Assembly (NCBI RefSeq): GCF_000316625.1
Contig: NC_019676.1
Coordinates: forward strand, 2,264,501 to 2,328,500
DNA length: 64,000 nt
Source of the DNA: Nostoc sp. PCC 7107
Lineage (GTDB): Bacteria; Cyanobacteriota; Cyanobacteriia; Cyanobacteriales; Nostocaceae
Reading direction: 5' to 3'
The notes under the pieces were generated by a model. The model had not been told where the DNA came from and searched no databases. It saw only the letters and a list, made by a program, of their open reading frames with translations. Both the position numbers and the translations under genes were made by a program. Positions 34,802 to 42,661 of the stretch are shown here, in pieces. The first letter of the stretch is position 1; every line of letters starts with the position of its first letter.

Positions 34802-34900
34802 ACCTAACTATGTAAATACACTACGTTTAATGTATCTTATCGTTGTCATAACTCTTTTCTTTTCGCTTTTAGATTTACTTTATAAATAGCCTCTTATCAA

Positions 34901-35236
34901 ATGGCAAAAGTAGAACAATATCGGCAACTTATTCGAGAACTTTTACAGGCTTACAGCGAAATTAAAAGTAGTAACGAAGAAGTCGAGGCTGAAGTTATTT
35001 TTGATCAAGAGCATGATCGCTATCAATTAGTTCATGTCGGCTGGTCAAACAAACGGCGTGTATATGGTTGTGTTTTACACTTAGATATTCAAAACGAAAA
35101 AATCTGGATTCAGCACGATGGTACTGAAGGCGGTATTGCTGATGAACTTACTAGCCGGGGTGTACCAAAACAAGATATTGTCTTAGCCTTTCATTCTCCT
35201 TTTAAACGACAATTTACAGAGTTTGCAGTTAGCTAA
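34901..35236 (+). CDS. xisI: XisI family protein (fdxN element excision controlling factor-like)
   Basis: The 111-residue protein fits XisI: MAKVEQYRQLIRELLQAYSE, VEAEVIFDQEHDRYQLVHVGW, RVYGCVLHLDIQNEKIWIQHDGTEGGIADEL and VLAFHSPFKRQFTEFA. XisH and XisI were named from excision of the fdxN element in Anabaena heterocysts. They are also widespread in multiple copies in cyanobacteria with unknown role, so the name does not prove an excision event here. The gene follows the IS by 14 bp; the matching XisH is only a 3' fragment. The promoter was probably cut off by the IS. Confidence 0.88.
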   Translation: MAKVEQYRQLIRELLQAYSEIKSSNEEVEAEVIFDQEHDRYQLVHVGWSNKRRVYGCVLHLDIQNEKIWIQHDGTEGGIADELTSRGVPKQDIVLAFHSPFKRQFTEFAVS

Positions 35237-35384
35237 TACCATTTTGGATTTTAGATGAGATTTTCTTGCATAAATCCCACATTCCGCACCTGAAACTTAG
35301 GAAGATGTGGAGACAAACTAATAGGAATTACGCAAAAAACCTCTCAAACTCTCATTCCTCCGTGTCACGCCAGTTTCTTCTCCT

Positions 35385-35505
35385 CCTCGGAGACGCTACG
35401 CGTAGCTTGCTTCCCCGTAGGGGTACAAGTCGGCAAAGCCGCCCATCACACTGGCTTCTCTGGGTCTCTGTGGTAGCCTGCGGCAAGCAGCGATCGCGTC
35501 TACGT
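35385..35505. repeat. Dispersed GC-rich palindromic repeat
   Basis: The block includes the perfect palindrome GCTACGCGTAGC (35395-35406) and an inverted pair CCCCGTAGGGG (35413-35423). It then has AAGTCGGCAAAGCCGCCCA (35427-35445), which matches 18454-18472 with one mismatch. A HIP1 site lies near its end. Non-coding repeats of this kind are scattered through Nostoc-type genomes. Confidence 0.65.
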
Positions 35506-35632
35506 TATTCCGTAACTCGTGCGTAAGTCCTGACTAACAAGGATAAATTTTAGTCATTTACTGTTTTACACTCAGCAAGCTCCTCAAGGAAATTATTGGG
35601 GGCTTTATTAATGAGAATAAAAGACATAAAAA

Positions 35633-35659
35633 AGTAGGGTGATAAATTTTCACCCTACT
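35633..35659 (-). terminator. Rho-independent terminator of the first DUF2382 gene
   Basis: AGTAGGGTGA (35633-35642) and TCACCCTACT (35650-35659) form a perfect 10-bp stem with a 7-nt loop. On the minus strand a run of T (complement of the A tract 35628-35633) follows. It lies 24 bp after the stop of the gene ending at 35683. Confidence 0.82.
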
Positions 35660-35682
35660 ATTAATCATCTGCTAGAAACTTA

Positions 35683-36582
35683 TCACACAAATTTATCTTG
35701 TTGACCTTGAGAACAGCGGTCAAACCATTCTTGATATTTGTGTTTGAGTGATTCATCTTCACATAAAATAGATACTCGCACTCGCTGACAGCCATGATTT
35801 TTTTCGAGAGCGATCGCATTTAATAGTAAGCTGGCGATCTTAGGTGAGCTAAATTCTCCACTCACTGCTAAATCACTGGCGAAGCTACTACCTGCTGTAC
35901 TTCCAGCGTCAGTTAAAGCAATCTCAGAAATTTCTTCTAAACCTAAATCAATTTCTGCAAGCTGCTTGTGTTGTGGACTAACTTGTTCCACAATTAACTT
36001 TTCACGTCGGACAGGAACTTGTATCATCCGGGTTTCAATTTCTTTACGAACAATTACTTCGCCAATTTTATGTATACCACTATCAACTACTAACTTTTCT
36101 TCTAGTAAACGTACAATTGTTTCTTCCGAAAATTCTTCTAAATTAGCTGTTTCCATACTACTATTTTCTATTTTAGCCTGGACTAATTTCTCGTTAGTAT
36201 TATCAGATAATACCTGATATCCAATGATTTGATGTTTTAAATCTTCAGGCATATATTCAATTGCTGCTGTATCTATGTTTAAAAAAATAGATTTACTAAT
36301 AGTGTCGATTTTTTGAATTTTTTGACTCCACACTACAGCCAACTTTTCTTTAATTACTGGTTGTTCGCTTTTTTGGATAATATTTACCTGTTGGGAGATA
36401 ACTAAATTTAGTTGCCGCTGATTATCTAAGATTAAATCTTTGACTTTGCCAACCAGTTGACCTTGATTATCTATAACATCAAAACCTGCGACCTTGATTT
36501 TTAAGGTTGCTAATAAGTTATTAATACTAGGTTTTTGGTTAATATGTTCAATATTATTGATCATTAGTTGGCTATTTATCAC
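35683..36582 (-). CDS. PRC-barrel / DUF2382-like protein (AvaK-related), diverged member
   Basis: This 299-residue protein has a PRC-barrel-like region around residues 30-130 (FDVIDNQGQLVGKVKDLILDNQ). A DUF2382/YsnF-like stretch (about 155-200) contains 'ETIVRLLEEKLVVDSGIHKIGEVIVRKEIETRMIQVPVRREKLIVEQVSP'. The last 60 residues are a separate segment. It is less similar to the two next genes than they are to each other. DUF2382 proteins are stress-linked; Anabaena variabilis AvaK is an akinete marker. No catalytic residues are visible. Confidence 0.78.
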   Translation of the reverse strand: MINSQLMINNIEHINQKPSINNLLATLKIKVAGFDVIDNQGQLVGKVKDLILDNQRQLNLVISQQVNIIQKSEQPVIKEKLAVVWSQKIQKIDTISKSIFLNIDTAAIEYMPEDLKHQIIGYQVLSDNTNEKLVQAKIENSSMETANLEEFSEETIVRLLEEKLVVDSGIHKIGEVIVRKEIETRMIQVPVRREKLIVEQVSPQHKQLAEIDLGLEEISEIALTDAGSTAGSSFASDLAVSGEFSSPKIASLLLNAIALEKNHGCQRVRVSILCEDESLKHKYQEWFDRCSQGQQDKFV

Positions 36583-36689
36583 CCTAATTTGATAATTCCA
36601 AGTACAGGTAAAGCAGATTAACTCACTTGACCTGTACTATGTCTAATTAATGATTAGTCAATAATTAATTAACTAATCATTATTGTGAA

Positions 36690-37589
36690 TTAGCGTTCTT
36701 CAATGGGGAGTCCGGGAGCATTCACGTCTAACTCTTCCCGGCGTATTGTTTCTTGAGCCTCAACGGTATCTTGTTCTACCACTTTTCTGACTCTAACTTC
36801 TTCTCGGACAAATGCTTCTTTGCGAATGTCAGCAGTTTCTTCGTAAATTTCTACACGCGCAACTTCCCCTTCACGGAAGTCAGCTTCGCCAGGAGAAATA
36901 GTTCTACCAGCATCATCGGGGGTAATGCGTTCGATTACAACATGTTCACTTTCTACGGGAACTGCTACTCTTGCAGTTTCAGTTTCTATGCGCTTACCAA
37001 CAGCTACTTCGCCAGTTTTTTGACGTTTCTTATTTGCAACTAGGCGCTCTTCATATAGCCTCAAGGTTTGATGATCTCGATCATTTAACCCAAATAAATT
37101 AGGCTCTTGGTCGTAATTATAGGTGTCATGGGTGAAATTTGGTGTGGTAACAGGTGTAGCTGCTGTATAATCTGTATCTAATGTTGCAGTTGTATCTACA
37201 GGTGTGGCTGTGTCTACAGCCGTGGTGCTATATTTTGGATTGCGATAAACGCCTCGTACGCGTTCTTCATAATCGTAATCAACTTGGCGTTCATCAAATT
37301 CTGGTAAGTCTTCTGCTTGGTCTCTTGTCATGCCAACAGCATAGACGCGATCGCGGCCATAATCAATACGGCTTCGACCTACTGGCAATAATACTTTTTT
37401 ACCAAAAATCCAGAAACCTAAGTCAACAACTAAATAACGAAAATGTCCTTCGTCATCTACTAAAACATCATTGACTGTACCGATTTTTTCATCAGTTCCT
37501 TCTGTATATACGCCTAACCCTTTAATATCCTTCTCTGGAAAAGAGTCACTATAGTTAGGATCAAATTCATTTAATTTGTAAAGAGCCAT
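36690..37589 (-). CDS. PRC-barrel and DUF2382 protein (AvaK-like)
   Basis: The 299-residue protein starts with a PRC-barrel (about 10-100: GLGVYTEGTDEKIGTVNDVLVDDEGHFRYLVVDLG). A flexible Thr-rich linker (about 118-155) precedes the DUF2382 domain (about 175-290: TLRLYEERLVANKKRQKTGEVAVGKRIETETARVAVPVESEHVVIERI). The tail carries 'EEVRVRKVVEQDTVEAQETIRREELDV'. AvaK of Anabaena variabilis, an akinete-abundant protein, has this architecture. The charged repeated beta strands suggest a binding or protective role. It is not an enzyme by any motif I can see. Confidence 0.85.
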   Translation of the reverse strand: MALYKLNEFDPNYSDSFPEKDIKGLGVYTEGTDEKIGTVNDVLVDDEGHFRYLVVDLGFWIFGKKVLLPVGRSRIDYGRDRVYAVGMTRDQAEDLPEFDERQVDYDYEERVRGVYRNPKYSTTAVDTATPVDTTATLDTDYTAATPVTTPNFTHDTYNYDQEPNLFGLNDRDHQTLRLYEERLVANKKRQKTGEVAVGKRIETETARVAVPVESEHVVIERITPDDAGRTISPGEADFREGEVARVEIYEETADIRKEAFVREEVRVRKVVEQDTVEAQETIRREELDVNAPGLPIEER

Positions 37590-37922
37590 TATATTTTACC
37601 TCTGAACTCTTATAAGACTTTCGACTATTAATGTAAAAATTTATTCCCTAAAATACATCTTTCTCTCGAATGAATTGCTTCAAGCCAAAATTATCAAAAG
37701 TGATAGATTTTCATGACTCAGCAAATTTAGTTTAAAAAATGACATGATTAAAAATATCATGCCACTATATTTAATCTGTAGTTAAATTTAATGTGATGTC
37801 GATTTCAAGAAAATTTAGCTACAACATATATTGTCTATCATTAGCCATTTGCTGCTGATTTTTAGGAATACAAACGACTAATGAGACATAACTACTTTTT
37901 ATTTAGATCTGTTTTAGCGCAA
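37590..37922. other. Intergenic region, no gene seen
   Basis: AT-rich 333-bp spacer between two AvaK-like genes on the minus strand. It separates them into different transcription units. No clear hairpin or repeat was found. Confidence 0.4.
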
Positions 37923-38765
37923 TTAAAGAGTCCCTTGGCTATTTCTAGCAGCATCATCTACATGCAATTCGCCTGTAGTATTAATATCTAACTCTTCTCG
38001 TCGAATTGTTTCTTCTGCTTCGACTGTATCTCGCTCTACTAATTTTTTAACTCGTACTTCTTCCCGGACAAACGCTTCTTTACGAATTTCTGGTGTTTCT
38101 TCGTATACTTCTATGCGTGCTACTTCACCCTCTTGAAAATGAAGTTCGTCAGGCTCGACAAATGTTTCTGTTCCTGCTGGGGAAACTCGCTCGATTATCA
38201 CACGCTCTTTTTGAATGGGGACTGTAACTCGCGCAGTTTCTGTTTCAATATGTTTACCAACTGTTACTTCCCCAGTTTTAACGCGATGCTTATTAGCTAT
38301 TAGCCGTTCTTCGTAAAGTCTGAGAGTTTGATGATTTTGCTCATTCAAATCATATAAATTCGGTTCTGTTTGATAATTGTATGTATTGCGATCGTAAGTT
38401 AAATTGGTATTGGCTGGACGAAATACATTGCGTACTCTTTCTTCGTAGTCTTCGTCAACTGTATAGCTTTCGTGGTATTCAGGTAACATTTCTACTTGCT
38501 GTTTACTAAGTCCATCAACATACACCCGTTTTTCTGGATAGTTAATACGTGAAAGACCAATCGGTAGTAAAATTCTTTTACCAAATGTGTCAAAGCCTGT
38601 GTCAATAACTAGATAGCGAAAACGCCCATTTTGGTCAACTAAAACATCACTCACTGAACCAACTTTAATTCCTCCTTCAGTATAGAGATCTAAATCTTTA
38701 ACATCATCACCAGCAAATGTTTCGCGGTATTGGGGGTCAAATTCTTCGAGTTTATAAAGTGGCAT
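37923..38765 (-). CDS. PRC-barrel and DUF2382 protein (AvaK-like), paralogue
   Basis: The 280-residue protein is clearly a paralogue of the gene at 36690-37589. PRC barrel: DLYTEGGIKVGSVSDVLVDQNGRFRYLVIDTGFDTFGKRILLPIG. DUF2382: TLRLYEERLIANKHRVKTGEVTVGKHIETETARVTVPIQKERVIIERV. The shared tail is EEVRVKKLVERDTVEAEETIRREELDI. Its linker is shorter than in the neighbour. The tandem arrangement points to local duplication. A stress or cell-differentiation role is inferred only from family knowledge. Confidence 0.86.
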   Translation of the reverse strand: MPLYKLEEFDPQYRETFAGDDVKDLDLYTEGGIKVGSVSDVLVDQNGRFRYLVIDTGFDTFGKRILLPIGLSRINYPEKRVYVDGLSKQQVEMLPEYHESYTVDEDYEERVRNVFRPANTNLTYDRNTYNYQTEPNLYDLNEQNHQTLRLYEERLIANKHRVKTGEVTVGKHIETETARVTVPIQKERVIIERVSPAGTETFVEPDELHFQEGEVARIEVYEETPEIRKEAFVREEVRVKKLVERDTVEAEETIRREELDINTTGELHVDDAARNSQGTL

Positions 38766-38982
38766 AGTTGAGAAATTCTTGAGGAATGTATTTTTAACTC
38801 TAGACTAAAAATTATTGTGTTTTAAATCCTCTAGCTGATGGCTGACTTCCAGGAATAGATTTCATGACTGTATCATCGGCTAACGCAACAACACATACAT
38901 AGTCTCTATAGCTGAATCAAATTTGACTTATGAGCAAAATCAGCAATAATAACGTAAAGTCAGCCTTTGACAACAGTTAACT

Positions 38983-39741
38983 ATGTCGCAAAATCGCCCA
39001 ATTGCTGTTGAATTCCGCGATGTCAGCTTTAGCCGTAACCGTCGCAATTTAGTATCTAATCTTAATTTTTCTATTGATCAAGGAGAAGCTTTAATCTTAC
39101 TTGGACGTAGTGGTAGTGGCAAAACCACGACAATGAAGTTAATTAATCGTCTTTTTACACCGACAAAAGGCGAGGTAATTTTTGATAGCATCCCGACAAA
39201 TCAATGGGATGAAATTAAACTGCGGCGGAAAATTGGTTATGTAATTCAAGAAACTGGTTTATTTCCGCATTTCACTATAGAACGCAATGTTGGTTTAGTT
39301 CCGAGTTTAGAAGCTTGGAAACCAAAACAAATTAAAACACGAGTTTATGAATTGTTACAATTGGTGGGTTTAGATCCTGTGCAGTTTGCAGGGCGTTATC
39401 CCCACGAACTTTCAGGCGGTCAAAGGCAAAGGGTAGGTGTAGCGAGGGCGTTAGCCGCAGATCCGCCGGTTTTGTTGATGGATGAACCTTTTGGCGCACT
39501 TGATCCTATCACCCGCCTAGAATTGCAACAGGAGTTTCGGCGGTTACAGCAAGAACTCGGTAAGACAGTGGTTTTTGTGACGCACGATATTCAAGAAGCT
39601 TTTGTTTTAGCATCGAGAATCGGTTTGATGTATGACGGTGAACTGGTAGTATTGGGTACAAAGGAGGAATTTCTGCGATCGCAACATCCAGAAAGCCTAG
39701 CGTTTCTTGAATGTCTGCGTTCTCTGCAAGACAATTTATGA
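38983..39741 (+). CDS. Osmoprotectant (OpuC-type) ABC transporter, ATP-binding subunit
   Basis: This 252-residue ATPase has Walker A GRSGSGKTT, Q-loop GYVIQETGLFPH, the ABC signature HELSGGQRQRVGVARALAADPPVLLMDEPFGALDP with Walker B, and the H-loop VTHDIQEAF. The 'ETGLFPHFTI' and 'LDPITRLELQQEF' pattern is that of glycine betaine/choline/proline (OpuA/OpuC) importers. The C-terminal CBS pair of long OpuCA proteins is missing. The stop overlaps the permease ATG (ATGA, 39738-39741), so the three-gene operon is translationally coupled. Confidence 0.92.
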   Translation: MSQNRPIAVEFRDVSFSRNRRNLVSNLNFSIDQGEALILLGRSGSGKTTTMKLINRLFTPTKGEVIFDSIPTNQWDEIKLRRKIGYVIQETGLFPHFTIERNVGLVPSLEAWKPKQIKTRVYELLQLVGLDPVQFAGRYPHELSGGQRQRVGVARALAADPPVLLMDEPFGALDPITRLELQQEFRRLQQELGKTVVFVTHDIQEAFVLASRIGLMYDGELVVLGTKEEFLRSQHPESLAFLECLRSLQDNL

Positions 39742-40370
39742 AAGACTTTTTCCTGATTAAGTACGCCCCAGAAATTATTCAGCACACGCTAGAACATTTA
39801 TTTTTGGTAGGCATTGCTATTGGAATTGCAACATTTATCGGCATTCCTTTAGGCATTTTAATTACGCGTCAACCTCGCCTGCGTCAACCCATTCTCGGAC
39901 TTGCTAATGTGTTACAAACTATTCCGAGTTTAGCCCTATTTGGATTACTAATTCCTGTACCTATAATTGGTGGTATTGGTGTTGTTCCGGCAATTGTGGC
40001 TTTGACTGTATACTCTTTTCTACCGATAATCCGTAACACATATACAGGCATCACTAGTGTAGATCCCGCTATTATTGAAGCTGGAAGAGGTATGGGGATG
40101 ACTGATCAACAATTGTTGTTACAGGTAGAAATTCCCTTGGCAATGGGTGTTATTTTAGCTGGGGTAAGAGTTGCCACAGTGATAGGTATTGGGATTGCCA
40201 CGATTGCGGCTGCTATTGGTGCTGGCGGTTTAGGCGTGTTTATTTTTCGCGGAATTGCCGTAGTAAATAATGATTTAATTTTAGCTGGGGCAGTGCCAGC
40301 AGCTGTTATTGCCTTAATTGCAGATTTGCTAATTGGATTATTTGAAAAAAGATTAAAAATTAAAGCTTAA
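39738..40370 (+). CDS. Osmoprotectant (OpuC-type) ABC transporter, permease subunit
   Basis: A 210-residue inner-membrane permease starting at the ATG of the ATGA overlap (MKDFFLIKYAPEIIQ). Five to six transmembrane segments are visible. The EAA-like coupling loop reads 'IIEAGRGMGMTDQQLLLQVEIPLAMGVILAG', which contacts the ATPase. The sequence 'LQTIPSLALFGLLIPV' is common in OpuCB/YehW-type permeases. Transport direction is import. Only one permease gene is present, so it would act as a homodimer. Confidence 0.92.
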   Translation: MKDFFLIKYAPEIIQHTLEHLFLVGIAIGIATFIGIPLGILITRQPRLRQPILGLANVLQTIPSLALFGLLIPVPIIGGIGVVPAIVALTVYSFLPIIRNTYTGITSVDPAIIEAGRGMGMTDQQLLLQVEIPLAMGVILAGVRVATVIGIGIATIAAAIGAGGLGVFIFRGIAVVNNDLILAGAVPAAVIALIADLLIGLFEKRLKIKA

Positions 40371-40396
40371 AAGAGGATATTTATCAGCGCAAAGTA

Positions 40397-41326
40397 ATGA
40401 AAAGATTTCTGATGTTTTTCATTTTAACTTTTACTTTAGTCGTAGCGATCGCAGCTTGTAACCCCAACTCGAATAATACCACGGGCGATATTGTTGTTGC
40501 TTCTAAAGATTTTACAGAACAAGATATTTTAGGTGAATTATTAGCCCAACAAATTGAAGAAACAACCAAACTTAAAGTTGCCCGTCGTCCTCGTTTGGGT
40601 GGTTCTTTTGTCTGCCATAATGCTATTCTGGCTGGCAAAATTGATGCTTATATTGAGTACACAGGTACAGCTTTTACGGGAATTATCAAACAAAAAGCTA
40701 TTAATGATCCGAAAGTAGTTTATGAGAAATTAAAACAAGCTTATTCCCAACAGTTTAAGCTGGAAGTAATGCCTAGTTTGGGTTTTGAAAATACTTTTGC
40801 CATTGTAATTCGTGGCGAAGATGCGAGAAAATATAATCTGCAAACTTTATCTCAGGCTGCACAATATACACCCCAATGGCGCGGCGGTTTTGGCTACGAA
40901 TTTTTAGAACGAGAAGATGGTTTTCCGGGGTTAGCTAAAACATACAGTTTGCGTTTTTCCAAATCACCGCAAATTATGGACTTGGGTTTAATATATCGGG
41001 CTTTGGTGCAGAAGCAAGTAGATATGGTGGCGGGAAATTCGACTGATGGGCAAATTGCGCGTTTGGGCTTGGCTGTGTTAAAGGATGATAAACAATATTT
41101 TCCACCTTACGAAGCTACGCCAATTGTACGACAAGCAGTGTTAGATAAATATCCAGAATTAAGAAGTGCGATCGCTCAACTTTCTGGTAAAATTTCCGCA
41201 GATGAAATGCGGCAGTTAAATTATTTAGTTGAAGGCGAATTACGAGATATTAAAGAAGTTGTGCGTGAGTTTCGTAAATCTAAAAGTTTAGTCTCACGCA
41301 GAGGCGCAGAGGCGCAAAGTTTTTAA
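40397..41326 (+). CDS. Osmoprotectant ABC transporter, substrate-binding lipoprotein
   Basis: The 309-residue protein begins with a lipoprotein signal MKRFLMFFILTFTLVVAIAAC with lipobox cysteine at about residue 21. The OpuAC domain follows (about 32-295: IVVASKDFTEQDILGELLAQ, VARRPRLGGSFVCHNAILAGKIDAYIEYTGTAFTG). This is the family that binds glycine betaine, choline or related quaternary amines. The last 10 residues (SRRGAEAQSF) derive from a dispersed 'ACGCAGAGGCGCAGAG' genomic repeat, so the true C-terminus has been extended or altered by it. It is the third gene of the opuC-type operon. Confidence 0.9.
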   Translation: MKRFLMFFILTFTLVVAIAACNPNSNNTTGDIVVASKDFTEQDILGELLAQQIEETTKLKVARRPRLGGSFVCHNAILAGKIDAYIEYTGTAFTGIIKQKAINDPKVVYEKLKQAYSQQFKLEVMPSLGFENTFAIVIRGEDARKYNLQTLSQAAQYTPQWRGGFGYEFLEREDGFPGLAKTYSLRFSKSPQIMDLGLIYRALVQKQVDMVAGNSTDGQIARLGLAVLKDDKQYFPPYEATPIVRQAVLDKYPELRSAIAQLSGKISADEMRQLNYLVEGELRDIKEVVREFRKSKSLVSRRGAEAQSF

Positions 41327-41337
41327 ATGGGTAAGTT

Positions 41338-42078
41338 ATGAATATTAAGTTACATAAAACTCTCAAAACAAGTGTTAAAGCTGCAATTATCTGGTTTTGT
41401 GTTTCAAGCGGAACTGTTATTTCTCAAACACTACCTGTCTCATCTAACTTGATTACTTTTAATTCTAAGGAGGGAGAAAAGCTATTAATTCAAAGTCGAG
41501 CTAGAGAAGATTTTTTTCCTTTAAGTATGCAGTTTATCACTCAAAATAATCAAGCATTCTGTGGCGTTGCTAGTAGTGTGATGGTGTTGAATGGTTTAGG
41601 AATCCTCGCACCAGAAACACCACAATATTCTCCCTATAGAGTATTCACCCAAGAAAACTTTTTTAGCAATGAAAAAACTAAAAAAGTTATTACACCTGAA
41701 GTTGTTTCACGCCAAGGAATAACTTTAGAGCAATTAGGAGGATTAATTGCCAGTTATGATGTCCAAGTTAAGGTTTATCATGCTGCCGATACTAATTTAG
41801 AACAGTTTCGTAAAATAGTATCTGAAAATTTAAAGCAACCTAAAAACTTTGTAATCGTAAACTATTTACGTAAAGAAATCGGTCAAGAAAAAGGTGGACA
41901 TATTTCACCCATCGCTGCTTACAATGAGCAGACAGATAGATTTTTGATTATGGATGTTTCTCGTTATAAATATCCGCCAGTGTGGGTGAAAGCCGCAGAT
42001 TTATGGAAGGCTATGAATACTACAGATACAACTTCAGGTAAAACACGCGGCTTTGTTATAGTTAGTAAAGTTAATTAA
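41338..42078 (+). CDS. Phytochelatin synthase-like gamma-glutamylcysteine dipeptidyltransferase
   Basis: The 246-residue protein matches the short bacterial phytochelatin synthase family, best known from Nostoc Alr0975. A signal peptide (KAAIIWFCVSSGTVISQ) suggests export. The papain-like triad is C75 (AFCGVASSVMVLN), H188 (GGHISPIAA) and D206 (LIMDVSRY), spaced as in Alr0975 (C70, H183, D201; offset five). Nostoc Alr0975 mostly hydrolyses glutathione to gamma-Glu-Cys and glycine and makes phytochelatin poorly. It follows the transporter operon by 11 bp and is probably co-transcribed or coupled. Confidence 0.93.
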   Translation: MNIKLHKTLKTSVKAAIIWFCVSSGTVISQTLPVSSNLITFNSKEGEKLLIQSRAREDFFPLSMQFITQNNQAFCGVASSVMVLNGLGILAPETPQYSPYRVFTQENFFSNEKTKKVITPEVVSRQGITLEQLGGLIASYDVQVKVYHAADTNLEQFRKIVSENLKQPKNFVIVNYLRKEIGQEKGGHISPIAAYNEQTDRFLIMDVSRYKYPPVWVKAADLWKAMNTTDTTSGKTRGFVIVSKVN

Positions 42079-42269
42079 AACTATCAATTTTTATTTATTA
42101 TTGACTCTATACGTACTTAATTGTACATTTAATTGCTATCAATATAGTATAGTAAATATGTCTTTGTTGGGTTTCCTTCTTAAACCCAATTTACTAGCTA
42201 GACACCAATAATTTTTCAGTCAATAAATAGCCATTTATGATTAGAAAAGAAATATTTAACATTCTATTC

Positions 42270-42506
42270 CTAAATCCACGGAGCATTGTCCATCAAAGCA
42301 TTTAACATCTGCTGGAATTTTTGGCGGAACACTACAGCTAATAAACCGCAGAATATTGTAGTTGCTGCTATCACCCACCAAACGTGAGTGATGTGCCATA
42401 GGCCGCCGAACAGGGCAAAGATGATTAGTCCAGCACCAGCCCCCCCTGCAAACAGTAGAATTGTTTCTTTAGCGGTTTGTTTGAAGATGCGTGGTTTTGA
42501 TTCCAT
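42270..42506 (-). CDS. Small two-helix membrane protein, uncharacterised
   Basis: The 78-residue product starts at the ATG at 42506 (MESKPRIFKQ), with GGAG 8 nt upstream. Two hydrophobic helices (about 18-36 and 42-58: LLFAGGAGAGLIIFALFGGL, WWVIAATTIFCGLLAVVF) are followed by a short polar end, RQKFQQMLNALMDNAPWI. I do not recognise a named family. It resembles small conserved membrane proteins of cyanobacteria. It is divergent from gamma-glutamyltransferase by 155 bp. Confidence 0.65.
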   Translation of the reverse strand: MESKPRIFKQTAKETILLFAGGAGAGLIIFALFGGLWHITHVWWVIAATTIFCGLLAVVFRQKFQQMLNALMDNAPWI

Positions 42507-42661
42507 AAGATTATCTCCTGCTCCCTTAAGCACTCTTTTCTTTATTGTAACGAGATGATGCTATTGACATGAATTTAGAAAGTATTGATCTATGAAAATT
42601 AAATAATTAACTGCGAGATCAAGCGATAGGCTAAGACATATCAATATACAACGGTGTCAAA

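Larger units (their letters stand above)
33992..34886 (-). mobile_element. IS5-family insertion sequence (IS427-like), about 895 bp
   Basis: The element has terminal inverted repeats of 16 bp, TTTATAAAGTAAATCT (33992-34007) matched by its exact reverse complement at 34871-34886, and encloses a two-frame transposase. The flanking TA (33990-33991 and 34887-34888) is a plausible target duplication; because TA is palindromic, the duplication length is uncertain. The outer inverted symmetry reaches 19 bp. It is inserted at the stop codon of the XisH-like remnant and upstream of xisI. Confidence 0.85.
35237..35682. other. Intergenic region containing dispersed GC-rich repeats
   Basis: No gene is supported. 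A dispersed GC-rich repeat (35385-35505) and a strong terminator (35633-35659) fill most of it. Both are listed separately. Confidence 0.5.

Noticed and set aside
34901-35236. An fdxN-type programmed excision element at this locus
   Set aside because: Only xisI is intact. No site-specific recombinase (xisF/xisA-like) and no matching direct-repeat attachment sites are visible, and xisH/xisI copies are widespread outside such elements.
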